The notes: generated by a model from the letters alone, not told the origin. Numbered from the stretch's first letter, positions 16,050-26,168 are shown. The stretch: 64,000 nucleotides of DNA from Paraburkholderia sp. HP33-1 (GCF_021390595.1 NZ_JAJEJR010000001.1:3224001-3288000), one strand, 5' to 3'. Numbers and translations: made by a program.

Positions 16050-17867
16050 TCACTCCACCGTCACCGACTTCGCCAGGTTCCGCGGCTTATCCACATCCGT
16101 GCCGCGCGCACAAGCGGTGTGATACGCGAGCAACTGCAGCGGCACGACGTGCAGAATCGGCGACAGCAAGCCATAGTGCTCCGGCATCCGGATCACATGC
16201 AGTCCCTCGCCGTTGACGATCTTCGTATCCGCATCGGCAAATACATAAAGCTGGCCGCCGCGCGCGCGCACTTCCTGGATGTTCGACTTCAGCTTTTCGA
16301 GCAGCGCGTCGTTCGGCGCGACCGTCACCACCGGCATCGCTTCGGTCACGAGCGCCAGCGGCCCATGCTTGAGTTCGCCAGCCGGATACGCCTCGGCATG
16401 GATATACGAAATTTCCTTCAGCTTCAGCGCGCCTTCGAGCGCGATCGGATAGTGCAGGCCGCGTCCGAGGAACAACGCGTGTTCCTTGCGCGAGAACTCT
16501 TCCGACCACGCGATGATCTGCGGCTCCAGCGCGAGCACGCTGTTGAGCGCAGCCGGCAGGTGGCGCAACTGCTTCAGATAATCCGCTTCCTGCTCGTGGT
16601 TCAGGCGACCGCGCAGCTTCGCGAGCGTCGCGGCCAGCGTGAACAGCGCGACCAGCTGCGTCGTGAACGCCTTGGTCGACGCGACACCGATCTCGCGGCC
16701 CGCGTGCGTGAGGAACGACAACTCCGTCTGCCGAACCATCGCGCTCGTGCCGACGTTGCAGATTGCGAGCGTATGCTTGTGGCCGAGCTCCTGCGCGTGC
16801 TTGAGCGCCGCGAGCGTGTCCGCGGTTTCGCCTGACTGCGAAATCACCACCACCAGCGACTTCGGATTCGGCACCGACTCGCGATAGCGGTACTCGCTAG
16901 CGATCTCGACCTGGGTCGGAATCTTCGCGAGCGATTCGAGCCAGTACTTGGCTGTGAGCCCCGAGTAGTAGCTCGTGCCGCACGCGAGAATCAGCAGGCT
17001 GTTGATGTCCGCGAACACCTGGCCCGCGCCTTCACCGAAAATCGACGCATCGAACGCATCGGCCTGGGCAATCGTGTCGGTGATCGCGCGCGGCTGCTCG
17101 AAAATTTCCTTCTGCATGAAATGGCGATACGGGCCGAGTTCGACCGCCCCGCCATACGACGCTACCTGCCGCACCTCGCGTTGCGCGGCATCGCCCTGGC
17201 GATCGACGATGCGCACGCCATCGAGCGACAGTTCGCAGACGTCGCCTTCCTCGAGGAAGATGAAGCGCTCGGTGCTGCCCGCGAGCGCGAGCGCGTCGGA
17301 CGCGAGGAAGTTCTCAACGTCGCCGAGTCCGACCACGAGCGGCGAGCCCTGGCGCGCGCCGACCACCGTATGCGGCTGGTCCTTGTGCAACACCGCGATC
17401 GCATACGCGCCGTGCAGTTGCGCGATTGCCGCGTGCACCGCCGCGAACAGATCGCCGCGATACAGGCTGTGGATCAGGTGCGCGATAACCTCGGTGTCGG
17501 TCTGCGAGACGAACTCGTAACCCTTGCCCCGCAGCGTTTCGCGCAGCACCTCATAGTTCTCGATGATGCCGTTGTGTACCAATGCGAGCGCATCCCGCGA
17601 GAAGATCGGATGCGCGTTGTCGGTGACCGGCGCGCCGTGCGTGGCCCAGCGCGTATGCGCGATCCCCGTCACGCCTTCGAGGTTTCCGTCGCGCACCTGG
17701 CCTTCGAGGTCGGCGACGCGCGCAACGCTGCGCGCGCGGGTCGGGCCGCGCCCGCCGAGCACGGCGACGCCGCACGAATCGTAGCCGCGATATTCGAGGC
17801 GCCGCAGTCCTTCGATCAGGACGGAAACGATATTACGTTGCGCAACCGCGCCGACAATGCCGCACAT
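16050..17867 (-). CDS. glmS: Glutamine-fructose-6-phosphate aminotransferase (isomerizing)
   Basis: GlmS makes glucosamine-6-phosphate from fructose-6-phosphate and glutamine, the first step toward peptidoglycan and LPS amino sugars. The 605-residue product starts MCGIVGAV, with the catalytic Cys2 of the glutaminase domain (about 1-240). Two SIS isomerase domains follow (about 285-600), with [16 protein letters not shown] and [15 protein letters not shown]. It ends with the usual AKSVTVE. AAAGGAA precedes the ATG at 17867; an upstream ATG would bury Cys2. It lies 59 bp after glmU, clearly one operon. No glmS ribozyme is seen. Confidence 0.97.
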   Translation of the reverse strand: MCGIVGAVAQRNIVSVLIEGLRRLEYRGYDSCGVAVLGGRGPTRARSVARVADLEGQVRDGNLEGVTGIAHTRWATHGAPVTDNAHPIFSRDALALVHNGIIENYEVLRETLRGKGYEFVSQTDTEVIAHLIHSLYRGDLFAAVHAAIAQLHGAYAIAVLHKDQPHTVVGARQGSPLVVGLGDVENFLASDALALAGSTERFIFLEEGDVCELSLDGVRIVDRQGDAAQREVRQVASYGGAVELGPYRHFMQKEIFEQPRAITDTIAQADAFDASIFGEGAGQVFADINSLLILACGTSYYSGLTAKYWLESLAKIPTQVEIASEYRYRESVPNPKSLVVVISQSGETADTLAALKHAQELGHKHTLAICNVGTSAMVRQTELSFLTHAGREIGVASTKAFTTQLVALFTLAATLAKLRGRLNHEQEADYLKQLRHLPAALNSVLALEPQIIAWSEEFSRKEHALFLGRGLHYPIALEGALKLKEISYIHAEAYPAGELKHGPLALVTEAMPVVTVAPNDALLEKLKSNIQEVRARGGQLYVFADADTKIVNGEGLHVIRMPEHYGLLSPILHVVPLQLLAYHTACARGTDVDKPRNLAKSVTVE

Positions 17868-17926
17868 GGTGTATTCCTTTTCAGTGCCGGATTCAGTGAG
17901 CGCGCCTCGTGGGCGCGCCATATCGA

Positions 17927-19288
17927 TCAGCTTTTCTTTTTGACCGGGCGCACGTAACCGGTCTTGCTCGTTTGAGTCTTGTCGTTCAACACCAGCGCAT
18001 CGGCGGCGACGTCCTTCCAGACCGTGGTGCCGGCCGCAATCGTCGCGCCGCGCTGCACGCGCACCGGCGCGACGAGCTGCGTGTCGGAGCCGACGAACAC
18101 GTCGTCCTCGATCACGGTGCGGAATTTGTTGGCGCCGTCATAGTTGCAGGTGATCGTGCCCGCGCCGATATTCACGCGCGCGCCTATATCGGCGTCGCCG
18201 ATATAGGTGAGGTGGTTGGCTTTCGAGCCATGACCGAGCACCGCGTTCTTGATCTCGACGAAGTTTCCTACATGAGACTCGTCCTGCAGCGCCGCGCCTG
18301 GACGCAAGCGCGCATACGGACCGAGCACGACCTTCGCGCCAACTTCCGCACCTTCGATGTGTGTGAACGCATCGACGCGCGTGCCGGCGCCGAGACTCGC
18401 GTTGCGGATCACGCAGTTCGGCCCGATGCTGACGTTATCGGCCAGCGTCACGCGGCCTTCGAACACGCAGTTCACGTCGATCGACACGTCGCGCCCGCAT
18501 TCGAGCGTGCCGCGCACGTCGACTCGCGCCGGATCGGCGAGCGTCACGCCCGCGACGAGCAGCGTGTCGGCGACATTGCGCTGCTGAATCCGCTCGAGCT
18601 CGGCGAGCTGCTGCTTACTGTTCACGCCGAGCGTTTCCCATTCGTCGTCGGGTTGCGTGGTGACGACTTCGAGGCCGGCTTCGATCGCCATCTCGACCGC
18701 GTCGGTCAGATAGAACTCACCTTGCGCGTTGTCGTTTTTCAGCGCCGCTAGCCAGCCGGCGAGGCGCGCGGTCGGTACGACCATGATGCCGGTGTTGATT
18801 TCGGCGATCCTCAGCTGTTCAGGGCTGGCGTCCTTCTGTTCGACGATGCGCTGCACCTTGCCATGCTGATCGCGCACGATGCGGCCGTAGCCGGTCGGGT
18901 CGTCGAGCGTGACGGTGAGCACGCCGTAGCCGTCCTGACCGGCGCGCCCGGTCAGCGCACGCAGCGTTTCCGCGCGCGTGAGCGGCACGTCGCCATAGAG
19001 CACCAGCGTGGGCAGTGAGGGATCGAGCAGCGGCAGCGCCTGCTGCACCGCGTGGCCGGTGCCGAGCTGCTGCTCCTGCACCACGAATTGAAGATCAGGC
19101 GCCGCGACGGCTTCACGCACGGCTTCGGCGCCGTGACCGATCACGACGATCAGACGCGCGGGCTTGAGCGCGCGAGCGGTGTCGATGACATGAGCGAGGA
19201 GCGGCCGGCCGGCCAGAGGATGGAGCACCTTGGGAAGCGCGGACCGCATGCGCTTGCCGGTACCTGCCGCCAAAATCACGATGTTCAT
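17927..19288 (-). CDS. glmU: Bifunctional GlcNAc-1-P uridyltransferase / GlcN-1-P acetyltransferase
   Basis: GlmU acetylates glucosamine-1-phosphate and then makes UDP-GlcNAc. The 453-residue product begins [14 protein letters not shown], the nucleotide-sugar pyrophosphorylase signature with the later PKVLHPLAG lysine. Residues about 1-230 form the uridyltransferase domain. The C-terminal half is a left-handed beta-helix of hexapeptide repeats ending with the acetyl-CoA site ([15 protein letters not shown]). It acts in the cytoplasm. It is the first gene of the glmU-glmS unit, which supplies two consecutive amino-sugar functions. Confidence 0.97.
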   Translation of the reverse strand: MNIVILAAGTGKRMRSALPKVLHPLAGRPLLAHVIDTARALKPARLIVVIGHGAEAVREAVAAPDLQFVVQEQQLGTGHAVQQALPLLDPSLPTLVLYGDVPLTRAETLRALTGRAGQDGYGVLTVTLDDPTGYGRIVRDQHGKVQRIVEQKDASPEQLRIAEINTGIMVVPTARLAGWLAALKNDNAQGEFYLTDAVEMAIEAGLEVVTTQPDDEWETLGVNSKQQLAELERIQQRNVADTLLVAGVTLADPARVDVRGTLECGRDVSIDVNCVFEGRVTLADNVSIGPNCVIRNASLGAGTRVDAFTHIEGAEVGAKVVLGPYARLRPGAALQDESHVGNFVEIKNAVLGHGSKANHLTYIGDADIGARVNIGAGTITCNYDGANKFRTVIEDDVFVGSDTQLVAPVRVQRGATIAAGTTVWKDVAADALVLNDKTQTSKTGYVRPVKKKS

Positions 19289-19347
19289 GGCGTCGGTAAT
19301 CAGACGAGTTTGGAGCGGAGGATTCTATCATGCTGCACCTGCAACAA

Positions 19348-19365
19348 AGGCCGCTGACGCGGCCT
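19348..19365 (-). terminator. Possible terminator after ttcA
   Basis: On the minus strand AGGCCGC and GCGGCCT pair across GTCA and are followed by TTTGTTGC. The stem is GC-rich but the T-run is short. It lies about 70 bp after the ttcA stop and just before the glmU promoter region. Confidence 0.5.
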
Positions 19366-19435
19366 CGGCAGGGGTGGCAAACCGGCGGAAAGCCGCCGGA
19401 ATGCCTGCAGACCAGACACTGTTCGACAGGCGTTG

Positions 19436-20428
19436 TCAGAGGTCGTCGAACTGGACCAGCGAAATGGTCTTCGCGCCGGTGAGCGGTGCGCCTTCGTCGC
19501 CGGTCGAGCACGGTTCTTCGTCGAACGCGATATCGCCTTGCGGATCGGCCTCGCCAGTCGCGCGCAGCCCCTTGAACGGAAACAGCTGATGATCCATCAG
19601 GTGCGACGGCACCACGTTCGACAACGCGTTGAACATGTTCTCGATGCGGCCCGGGAAGCGCTTCTCCCAGTCGCGGACCAGCGCCTTCATTTCCGCGCGC
19701 TTGAGGTTCGGTTGGCTACCGCAAAGATTGCACGGAATGATCGGGAATTCGCGCAGCTCCGCGTACTTCTCCAGATCGGTTTCCTTCACGTAGGCGAGCG
19801 GCCGGATCACGATGTTCTTGCCGTCGTCCGATTGCAGCTTGGGTGGCATGCCCTTCAGCTTGCCGCCGTAGAACAGGTTCAGCAGCAGCGTCTGCAGGAT
19901 GTCGTCGCGATGATGGCCGAGCGCGATCTTGGTCGCGCCGAGCTCGCCCGCGACGCGGTACAGGATGCCGCGCCGCAGCCGCGAGCACAGCGAGCAGGTG
20001 GTCTTGCCCTCCGGCACGAGCCGCTTGACGATGCTGTAGGTGTCCTGGTTCTCGATATGAAACGGGATGTCGAGCTGCGTCAGGTATTCCGGCAGCACGT
20101 GCTCGGGGAAGCCCGGCTGCTTCTGGTCGAGGTTCACCGCGACGATGTCGAAATTGATCGGCGCGCGCTCGCGCAGCCGCATCAGGATCTCGAGCATCGC
20201 GTAACTGTCTTTGCCGCCCGACAGGCACACCATCACCTTGTCGCCGTCCTCGATCATGTTGTAGTCGCCGATCGCCTGGCCGACCTGGCGCGCGAGGCGC
20301 TTGAACAGCTTGTTGTTCTCGTACGCTTCCTTCTGCTCGCGGCGCGTGAGCGGCATTTTCGAGGCGCGGGCGGTTTGCGTGGCCTCGGTGGCTCCGTCGC
20401 CCTGGTTCAGCATTTCCGGCGCATTCAT
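19436..20428 (-). CDS. ttcA: tRNA 2-thiocytidine biosynthesis protein
   Basis: TtcA inserts sulfur at C32 of several tRNAs. The 330-residue product has the PP-loop ATP-binding motif SGGKDS (70-75). Two CxxC pairs (TTCSLC and IPCNLC) are the ligands of its Fe-S cluster. [21 protein letters not shown] is the family signature. Its ATG lies three bases after the folB stop, and its ribosome-binding site (AAGGAGG) is within the folB end, so the genes are coupled. The family is usually about 300 residues; a 30-residue Thr/Ala-rich N-terminal extension precedes the core here. Confidence 0.96.
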   Translation of the reverse strand: MNAPEMLNQGDGATEATQTARASKMPLTRREQKEAYENNKLFKRLARQVGQAIGDYNMIEDGDKVMVCLSGGKDSYAMLEILMRLRERAPINFDIVAVNLDQKQPGFPEHVLPEYLTQLDIPFHIENQDTYSIVKRLVPEGKTTCSLCSRLRRGILYRVAGELGATKIALGHHRDDILQTLLLNLFYGGKLKGMPPKLQSDDGKNIVIRPLAYVKETDLEKYAELREFPIIPCNLCGSQPNLKRAEMKALVRDWEKRFPGRIENMFNALSNVVPSHLMDHQLFPFKGLRATGEADPQGDIAFDEEPCSTGDEGAPLTGAKTISLVQFDDL

Positions 20429-20431
20429 CGC

Positions 20432-20827
20432 TCAATCCTCCTTGATGCGGAAGACTTCGACGCCGACCGCATCGCAGTCCGGATACACATCCGGCTTCTC
20501 GGTCGACACGCGCGCGCCGCGCACTTGCGGATGCTCGAGCATGGCGCGCACGAGATCGTCGCACAGCGTTTCCTGCAGATGGATATGGCCTTGTGAGACG
20601 CGCTTGGCGATCGTCGAGCGCATGAAGTCGTAGTCGACGACTTCGTTGAGCTTGTCGTGCACCGGCGTGGACATCGCGAGCGGCACGAACAGTTCGACGT
20701 TGATCACGACGCGCTGTTCGCCACGCTTTTCGAAGTCGTGCACGCCGATATTGATGTGCACTTCGTAATTGCGCAGAAAGAGCCGGCGGCAATCGGCGAG
20801 CCGGGGGTGCGAAAGAGCGGCAAACAT
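20432..20827 (-). CDS. folB: Dihydroneopterin aldolase
   Basis: FolB splits 7,8-dihydroneopterin into 6-hydroxymethyl-dihydropterin and glycolaldehyde in folate synthesis. The 131-residue product matches the family length and has NIGVHDFEKRGEQRVVINVELF, with the catalytic glutamate region. VVDYDFMRSTI and TLCDDLVRAMLEHPQVRGARVSTEKPDV follow. The start at 20827 was preferred to one 15 codons upstream because the fold starts there. It lies between a pterin-reductase-like SDR and ttcA, all leftward. Confidence 0.92.
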   Translation of the reverse strand: MFAALSHPRLADCRRLFLRNYEVHINIGVHDFEKRGEQRVVINVELFVPLAMSTPVHDKLNEVVDYDFMRSTIAKRVSQGHIHLQETLCDDLVRAMLEHPQVRGARVSTEKPDVYPDCDAVGVEVFRIKED

Positions 20828-20920
20828 GTTCGTTCCAATCAAAAAAGCGTGCGCTTGCACGCAAAGGGGCACTTCACCACGCGCGACGGCCGCCTCGGCA
20901 AGGCAAGCCGCGTGCGCGTG

Positions 20921-21748
20921 TCAGGCGCCCGTCAAAAACATCACGTCGCGCGGCAGCGGCACGAGATGCTGCCCGCCGTCGACCACCAGCGTCGTTCCGG
21001 TGACGCCGGCTGCATCCGCGAGATACAGCGCGGCGGCGACGATATCCTCGGGCCGCGACGCACGGCCAAGAGGCGTCATACGGTGAGCGGCTTCAAACCC
21101 GTCCTGGGTCTGGTCGCCCGATTGCATGGTCAGGCCGGGCGCGAGCCCGACCACCCGGAGCTTCGGCGCGAGCGCCTGAGCGAGCGCGACCGTCGCAGTC
21201 TGCAACGCCGCCTTCGACAGCGTGTACGACAGATAGTCCGGGTTCATGTTGTACAGCTTCTGGTCCAGCACATTGATGACAACACCGCGCTGGCTTTCGT
21301 CGCGCGACGCGGCATCGGGGGTCGCGTCGTACAGCATCCGCGCGAGCACGAGTGGCGCGCCTAGGTTCATCGCGGTCAGCTTCAGCAGCAGCTCGTAGCC
21401 GACATCGCGCGCCGTGTCTTCCTCGAAGCGCGACGCGTTGTTGACGATGCACGACGGCCGCCCCAGCGCGGCGATACAGTCCGGCAGCAGCCGCGCGACC
21501 TGCGCTTCGTCACCGAGATCGGCGTGCAGCGCGATCGCGCGGCGGCCCAGCGCGACGATTTGCGCGACCACTTCGTCGGCTTCCTCGCGCGACGCACCGT
21601 AGTGCACGGCCACATCCCAGCCGCGCGCGGCGAAGCCGAGCGCAAGCGCGCGCCCGATGCGGCGCGCGGCGCCGGTAACCAGCACGACGCGAGGCATTTC
21701 GGGCGGCAAGTCGGCCGCGCGGGCAGCGATGTCCGGAGAGACGGTCAT
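20921..21748 (-). CDS. SDR oxidoreductase, pteridine-reductase / FolM-like
   Basis: The 275-residue short-chain dehydrogenase has the cofactor loop TGAARRIGRALALGFAARG. The RRIG variant is seen in dihydromonapterin reductase FolM and trypanosomatid PTR1. It also has NNAS, a YTLSK catalytic Tyr/Lys pair and a C-terminal DGGQHL. FolM-like enzymes reduce dihydrobiopterin or dihydromonapterin with NADPH. The adjacent folB, about 90 bp downstream, strengthens a pterin role, though a general SDR role cannot be excluded. The start is only 13 bp from the start of the divergent methyltransferase gene. Confidence 0.85.
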   Translation of the reverse strand: MTVSPDIAARAADLPPEMPRVVLVTGAARRIGRALALGFAARGWDVAVHYGASREEADEVVAQIVALGRRAIALHADLGDEAQVARLLPDCIAALGRPSCIVNNASRFEEDTARDVGYELLLKLTAMNLGAPLVLARMLYDATPDAASRDESQRGVVINVLDQKLYNMNPDYLSYTLSKAALQTATVALAQALAPKLRVVGLAPGLTMQSGDQTQDGFEAAHRMTPLGRASRPEDIVAAALYLADAAGVTGTTLVVDGGQHLVPLPRDVMFLTGA

Positions 21749-21761
21749 TTACAATGCGGGG

Positions 21762-22964
21762 ATGAATCCGAAAGCTCACCAACCCGATAGTTTACCTGCT
21801 CCCGGCCCGAGCGCGCTCGCGCAGTCCGACGCGCTGGTCGCCGCGATCCGCGCGCAGCTCGACGCGACCGGCGGCTGGCTGCCGTTCGACCGCTACATGG
21901 AGCGCGCGCTGTACGCGCCGGGGCTCGGCTACTACAGCGGCGGTGCGCGCAAATTCGGCCTGCGCGCCGACGACGGCAGCGACTTCGTCACCGCGCCGGA
22001 ACTGTCGCCCCTCTTCGCCGCGACGCTCGCGCGCCCGGTCGCCGAAGCGTTGGAGGCGAGCGGCACGCGCGACGTCATCGAGTTCGGCGCGGGCACCGGC
22101 AAGCTCGCCGCCGGGCTGCTCAATGCGCTCGACACGCTCGGCGCGGAATTCGACAGCTATTCGATCGTCGATCTGTCGGGTGAGCTGCGCGAGCGGCAGC
22201 GCGAGACGATCGCGGCGGCAGCGCCCGCGTTGCTCGCGAAAGTGCACTGGCTCGACGCATTGCCGGAGCGCTTCGAGGGCGTCGTGATCGGCAACGAGGT
22301 GCTCGACGCGATGCCGGTACGGCTCTTCGCCCATAGCGGCGGCGTCTGGCACGAGCGCGGCGTGGTGTGGCGAGACGCCGCATTCGGATTTGACGACCGG
22401 CCGGTCGCGGCCGCCGAGGACCTCGCGCTGCTCGCCGAAATCGACACGACGCGCGACCCCGCCGGCGACGACTACGTGACCGAAACGCACGAAGCCGCGC
22501 GCGCCTTCACGCGCACCATCTGCACGATGCTCGCGCGCGGTGCGATTTTCCTGATCGACTACGGCTTTCCGCGCCACGAGTACTACCACGACCAGCGCGC
22601 GCAGGGCACGCTGATGTGCCACTACCGGCACCGCGCGCACGGCGACCCGTTCCTGTACCCCGGTCTGCAGGACATCACCGCGCACGTCGAATTCACCGGC
22701 ATTGCCGAAGCGGGCGTCGAAACCGGCGCGGACCTGCTCGGCTTCACGTCGCAAGCGCGCTTCCTGCTGAATGCGGGCGTCACCGAGGCGCTCGGCGAAA
22801 TCGATCCCGACGACACCGCGCGCTTTCTGCCCGCAGCCAACGCGGTGCAGAAGCTGCTCTCCGAGGCGGAGATGGGTGAACTCTTCAAGGTGATCGCGTT
22901 TTCGCGCGGACTCGACGACACGCTACGCGCCTTTTCGAACGGCGACCGCTCGCATACGCTGTGA
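21762..22964 (+). CDS. MidA/NDUFAF7-type class I SAM-dependent methyltransferase (DUF185)
   Basis: The 400-residue protein carries the DUF185 hallmarks: GWLPFDRYMERALYAPGLGYYS near the N terminus, SAM motif EFGAGTGKLAAGLL (about 109-122), NEVLDAMPVRLF and IDYGFPRHEYYH. Mitochondrial NDUFAF7 of this family methylates an arginine of complex I subunit NDUFS2. The bacterial substrate is unknown. The ATG was chosen for its match to the family start. TACAAT six bases before the ATG may be a -10 box, which would leave almost no leader. Confidence 0.88.
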   Translation: MNPKAHQPDSLPAPGPSALAQSDALVAAIRAQLDATGGWLPFDRYMERALYAPGLGYYSGGARKFGLRADDGSDFVTAPELSPLFAATLARPVAEALEASGTRDVIEFGAGTGKLAAGLLNALDTLGAEFDSYSIVDLSGELRERQRETIAAAAPALLAKVHWLDALPERFEGVVIGNEVLDAMPVRLFAHSGGVWHERGVVWRDAAFGFDDRPVAAAEDLALLAEIDTTRDPAGDDYVTETHEAARAFTRTICTMLARGAIFLIDYGFPRHEYYHDQRAQGTLMCHYRHRAHGDPFLYPGLQDITAHVEFTGIAEAGVETGADLLGFTSQARFLLNAGVTEALGEIDPDDTARFLPAANAVQKLLSEAEMGELFKVIAFSRGLDDTLRAFSNGDRSHTL

Positions 22965-22995
22965 TTGTGAATCCGCCCAGGCACGAGGACGCGCG

Positions 22996-23190
22996 ATGAT
23001 CCGCTGGCTTCTGACTACCTTCGTGGCCGTCGCGGTGCTGTCGTCGTGCTGGCCGTGGCTGAGGAAGCTCGGCATCGGCCGGATGCCCGGCGACGTGACC
23101 TTGCGGCTGTTTGGTCGCGAGTATCCGTTTCCGTTCATGTCGACGCTGGTGCTGTCGATGCTGTTGTCGCTGCTGGCGCGGGCGTTGTAG
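22996..23190 (+). CDS. DUF2905 small membrane protein
   Basis: The 64-residue product has a hydrophobic helix at each end (LLTTFVAVAVLSSCWPWL and MSTLVLSMLLSLLARAL). Between them lies the family motif GIGRMPGDVTLRLFGREYPFPF. DUF2905 proteins are widespread, tiny inner-membrane proteins of unknown role. It follows the methyltransferase gene by 31 bp on the same strand and may be cotranscribed. Confidence 0.88.
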   Translation: MIRWLLTTFVAVAVLSSCWPWLRKLGIGRMPGDVTLRLFGREYPFPFMSTLVLSMLLSLLARAL

Positions 23191-23221
23191 GCGCCGCGCG
23201 CCACTTTACGCCCGCGCGACT

Positions 23222-24454
23222 TCACGCGAGCGCCGCTTCTACCGCGCGCACCCGCTCCTCATGTACGGCGTCCTTGATGCCGGCCGGCGCATCGGCGAGC
23301 CGCCTGGCGACGGCCCCCGCATCGACTCCGCGCACAGCGACTAGCGCCACCCTCAGCCGCTCCGCCTGCGGATAGTCGCTCATCTCGAAGCCAAGCCGCC
23401 CGCGCGCATCGGACTCGCAGGCCTGCAATGCCTCGGCAAAGCGCGCCGGTTTGCGGATCGCGTCGCTGCGCTCGAACAGGCGCACCAGCGCCGCCGCCCC
23501 CATCCCCATCACGCGATGAATATTGCCGTGCTCGCGCGCGACCAGCACCGCGAGATCGCGGCACTCGTTCGGCACGCGCAGCCGCTCGCACAGCGGCTTG
23601 AGCAGATCGACGCTGCGCCCTTCGTGGCCGATATGCCGCGGCAGCACGTCCTCGGGCGTGGTCGCCTTGCCGAGATCATGCGTCAGCGCCGCGAACCGCA
23701 CCGGCAGCGTGTAGCCCTGCTGCGCGGCATGGTCGAGCACCATCATCACGTGGATGCCGGTATCGACCTCGGGGTGATAGTCGGCGCGCTGCGGCACGCC
23801 GAACAGCGCGTCGATCTCCGGCAGGACCCGCGCGAGCGCGCCGCATTCGCGCAGCACGTCGAACATCCGCGACGGCTTCTTCTCCATCAGTCCGCGCGAG
23901 ACCTCCTGCCACACGCGCTCGGCCACCAGCGCATCGGCTTCGCCGTCGGCGACCATCTCGCGCATCAGCGCCATCGTCTCCGGCGCGACCGTGAAATCGA
24001 CGAAACGCGCCGCGAAACGCGCGATGCGCAGAATCCGCACCGGATCTTCGAGGAACGCAGCGCTGACATGGCGAAAGAGCCGCGCCTGCAGATCGGCCTG
24101 ACCGTCGAACGGATCGATGACCGGGCCGGTCGGCTCGCCGTCCGGGCGCACCTCGCGCGCCATCGCGTTGATCGTCAGATCGCGGCGCGCGAGGTCCTCC
24201 TCGAGCGTCACGTCGGGTGCGTAGAAGAACTGGAAGCCGTGGTATCCGGCGGCCGTCTTGCGCTCGGTGCGCGCGAGCGCGTACTCCTCGTGCGTCTGCG
24301 GATGCAGGAACACCGGAAAGTCCTTGCCCACCGGGCGGTAGCCCTGCGCGACCATCTGCTCGGGCGTCGCTCCAACCACCACGTAGTCGCGGTCCTTCAC
24401 CGGTACGCCGAGCAATTCGTCTCGGACCGCGCCGCCTACTGCGTAGATATTCAT
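23222..24454 (-). CDS. cca: Multifunctional CCA-adding tRNA nucleotidyltransferase with HD domain
   Basis: Cca adds or repairs the CCA end of tRNA using CTP and ATP without a template. The 410-residue product starts MNIYAVGGAVRDELLG with the class II polymerase-beta-like active site, followed by DRDYVVVG. RRDLTINAMA and EDPVRILRIARFAARF are further head and neck motifs. The C-terminal HD domain (LTHDLGK, about 255) marks the multifunctional form with phosphodiesterase/phosphatase activity. Its ATG overlaps the stop of the GST gene (ATGA), and another ATG lies two codons earlier. Confidence 0.95.
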   Translation of the reverse strand: MNIYAVGGAVRDELLGVPVKDRDYVVVGATPEQMVAQGYRPVGKDFPVFLHPQTHEEYALARTERKTAAGYHGFQFFYAPDVTLEEDLARRDLTINAMAREVRPDGEPTGPVIDPFDGQADLQARLFRHVSAAFLEDPVRILRIARFAARFVDFTVAPETMALMREMVADGEADALVAERVWQEVSRGLMEKKPSRMFDVLRECGALARVLPEIDALFGVPQRADYHPEVDTGIHVMMVLDHAAQQGYTLPVRFAALTHDLGKATTPEDVLPRHIGHEGRSVDLLKPLCERLRVPNECRDLAVLVAREHGNIHRVMGMGAAALVRLFERSDAIRKPARFAEALQACESDARGRLGFEMSDYPQAERLRVALVAVRGVDAGAVARRLADAPAGIKDAVHEERVRAVEAALA

Positions 24455-25104
24455 GGGCATTCGTCTTGATAGGGAATGGCGTGCGTTTCGCGCCGCGCGG
24501 CGTCGATCCATGCATTGACCGCGGGCAGCGCGGTAAGCCGCTCGACATAGCCAGCCGCGCTCGCCGACAGCGCCGGCTTCCACGTGTTGAAGCGCATCGC
24601 GACCGGCGCGTACATCGCGTCGGCAATGCCGAATTCGCCGAACAGGAACGGGCCGCCGTAGGTTTCGAGGCAGTCGCGCCAGATCGTCCCGATCCGCGCA
24701 ATATCGGCGAGTGCGCCCGCCGTCGCGTTCTTGCCCGGGAACGACGCGCGGATATTCATCCAATTGTTCGAGCGCAATTCGCCGAAGCCCGAATGCATCT
24801 CTGCGCTAACGCTGCGTGCGTGCGCGCGCGCCGCTGCGTCGCGCGGCCACAGCGCGTGCTGCGGATAGCGCTCGGCGAGTGTTTCGGCGATCGCAAGCGA
24901 ATCCCATACGGCTTGTCCCGCGTCATCGATCAGGCACGGTACCTTGCCCGGTGCGCGCGGCGCCTGAGCGCAGACCTTCGCGTTCGTGTCCGGCTCATTC
25001 AGGAAGATCAGTTCCTCGTCGAACGGAATGCCGAAGTGCGTGAGCAGCAGCCACGGGCGCATCGACCACGACGAATAGTTCTTGTCACCAATCAGCAGTT
25101 TCAT
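24451..25104 (-). CDS. Glutathione S-transferase family protein
   Basis: The 217-residue product has an N-terminal thioredoxin-like domain (1-80) starting MKLLIGDKNYSSWSMRPWLL, with candidate catalytic serines in NYSSWS. GKVPCLIDDAG and DSLAIAETLAERYP are glutathione-binding segments. An all-helical C-terminal domain follows (FGEFGIADAMYAPVAMRF). It is cytoplasmic. Substrates are not deducible. It lies in an operon running slt, NDUFA9-like, GST, cca; the last overlap (ATGA) suggests coupled translation. Confidence 0.9.
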   Translation of the reverse strand: MKLLIGDKNYSSWSMRPWLLLTHFGIPFDEELIFLNEPDTNAKVCAQAPRAPGKVPCLIDDAGQAVWDSLAIAETLAERYPQHALWPRDAAARAHARSVSAEMHSGFGELRSNNWMNIRASFPGKNATAGALADIARIGTIWRDCLETYGGPFLFGEFGIADAMYAPVAMRFNTWKPALSASAAGYVERLTALPAVNAWIDAARRETHAIPYQDECP

Positions 25105-25133
25105 GCTTCTTTTTAAAGAGAGAGGAATGAGTT

Positions 25134-26087
25134 TCAGCGCCCGGCGCTGGCGCGGAACGTGTCGAGTCGTGAACCCTTGGCCGCGCCGGTCAGATACGCC
25201 GGCACGATCGCTTCGATGCTGACCGGCTCGAGTCCGAGCTCGGGCGCGAGCGGTGCGCTCAGAATATTGGCGACCTTCATCGAGTCGAGATTGTCGCGCG
25301 AAATCACCGGTTCGCCCGGCGCCATTTCGAAGCTCAGCGCCTGCAGGCGCGCGAGCGGTTCGGGCAGACGGATGATGCGCGCATGCTTGCCGATCACGTC
25401 GCCGCAATACGAGACCAGGTCTTCGAGCGTATAGACGGTCGGGCCGCCGAGCTCGTAGGTGCGGCCGCTCGCGCCATCGAGATCGAGCACGTTGACAATC
25501 GCCTTCGCGACGTCGCCGACATAGACCGGCTGGAATTGCGCGTCCGGCATCGCGAGCGGGATGGCCGGAAACACGCGCTGCAGGAACGCGAACTTGTTCA
25601 GAAACGCGTCCTCGGGGCCGAACACGACGGACGGCCGGAAGATCGTCCACGCGACGCTCGCCGCATGCACGGCTTTTTCGCCGTCGCCCTTCGAGCGCGA
25701 GTACATGCTCGGGCCGTTCGGATCGGCGCCAAGCGCACTCAGATGAATCAGGCGATGCACGCCCTTGCCTTCGCAGGCGGCGACGATGCGCGTCGGCAGC
25801 TCGACGTGCGCATGCGCGAACTCCTGCCCATAGGGCTTGCCGCGTCTACCATTGAGGATGCCGACGAGGTTGATCACGCAATCGGCGCCTTCGACGAAGC
25901 GCGCGAGCTGTACCGGATCGGACACGTCGGTTTCGAACACGTCGATCGGCAGCATGGTCAGATGGCGCGCGTTGTAGCGGCGCCGTGTGGCGAGGCGCAC
26001 GTCTTTGCCCATCTCGACGAGCGCATTGATGAGGTAGCTGCCGATGAACCCGGAGCCGCCGATGACTGCGATGGCTTGATGTCGCAT
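25134..26087 (-). CDS. NDUFA9-like NAD(P)-binding epimerase-family protein
   Basis: The 317-residue atypical SDR has an N-terminal Rossmann motif (VIGGSGFIGSYLINALVEMG). It then shows the pattern of complex I NDUFA9 homologues: VINLVGILNGRRGKPYGQEF, HLSALGADPNGPSMYSRSKG and WTIFRPSVVFGPEDAFLN. The mitochondrial counterpart is an accessory subunit of complex I that binds NADPH; bacterial relatives are of uncertain function. AGGGAG precedes the ATG at 26087. It is second in the slt-GST-cca operon. Confidence 0.9.
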   Translation of the reverse strand: MRHQAIAVIGGSGFIGSYLINALVEMGKDVRLATRRRYNARHLTMLPIDVFETDVSDPVQLARFVEGADCVINLVGILNGRRGKPYGQEFAHAHVELPTRIVAACEGKGVHRLIHLSALGADPNGPSMYSRSKGDGEKAVHAASVAWTIFRPSVVFGPEDAFLNKFAFLQRVFPAIPLAMPDAQFQPVYVGDVAKAIVNVLDLDGASGRTYELGGPTVYTLEDLVSYCGDVIGKHARIIRLPEPLARLQALSFEMAPGEPVISRDNLDSMKVANILSAPLAPELGLEPVSIEAIVPAYLTGAAKGSRLDTFRASAGR

Positions 26088-26168
26088 TTTCGACTCCCTG
26101 ATGGAAGCCGCGGCAACGGCTGGCGAAGCGCGCCGCAACCTCGGAACGAGGTTGCGGCGGCAAGGCGC

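Noticed and set aside
16087..16095. A perfect DnaA box TTATCCACA
   Set aside because: It is a single box within the glmS coding sequence with no other box or AT-rich tract nearby.
17121..17957. Long frame antisense to glmS
   Set aside because: It is a high-GC mirror of a confidently identified gene and has no family signature.
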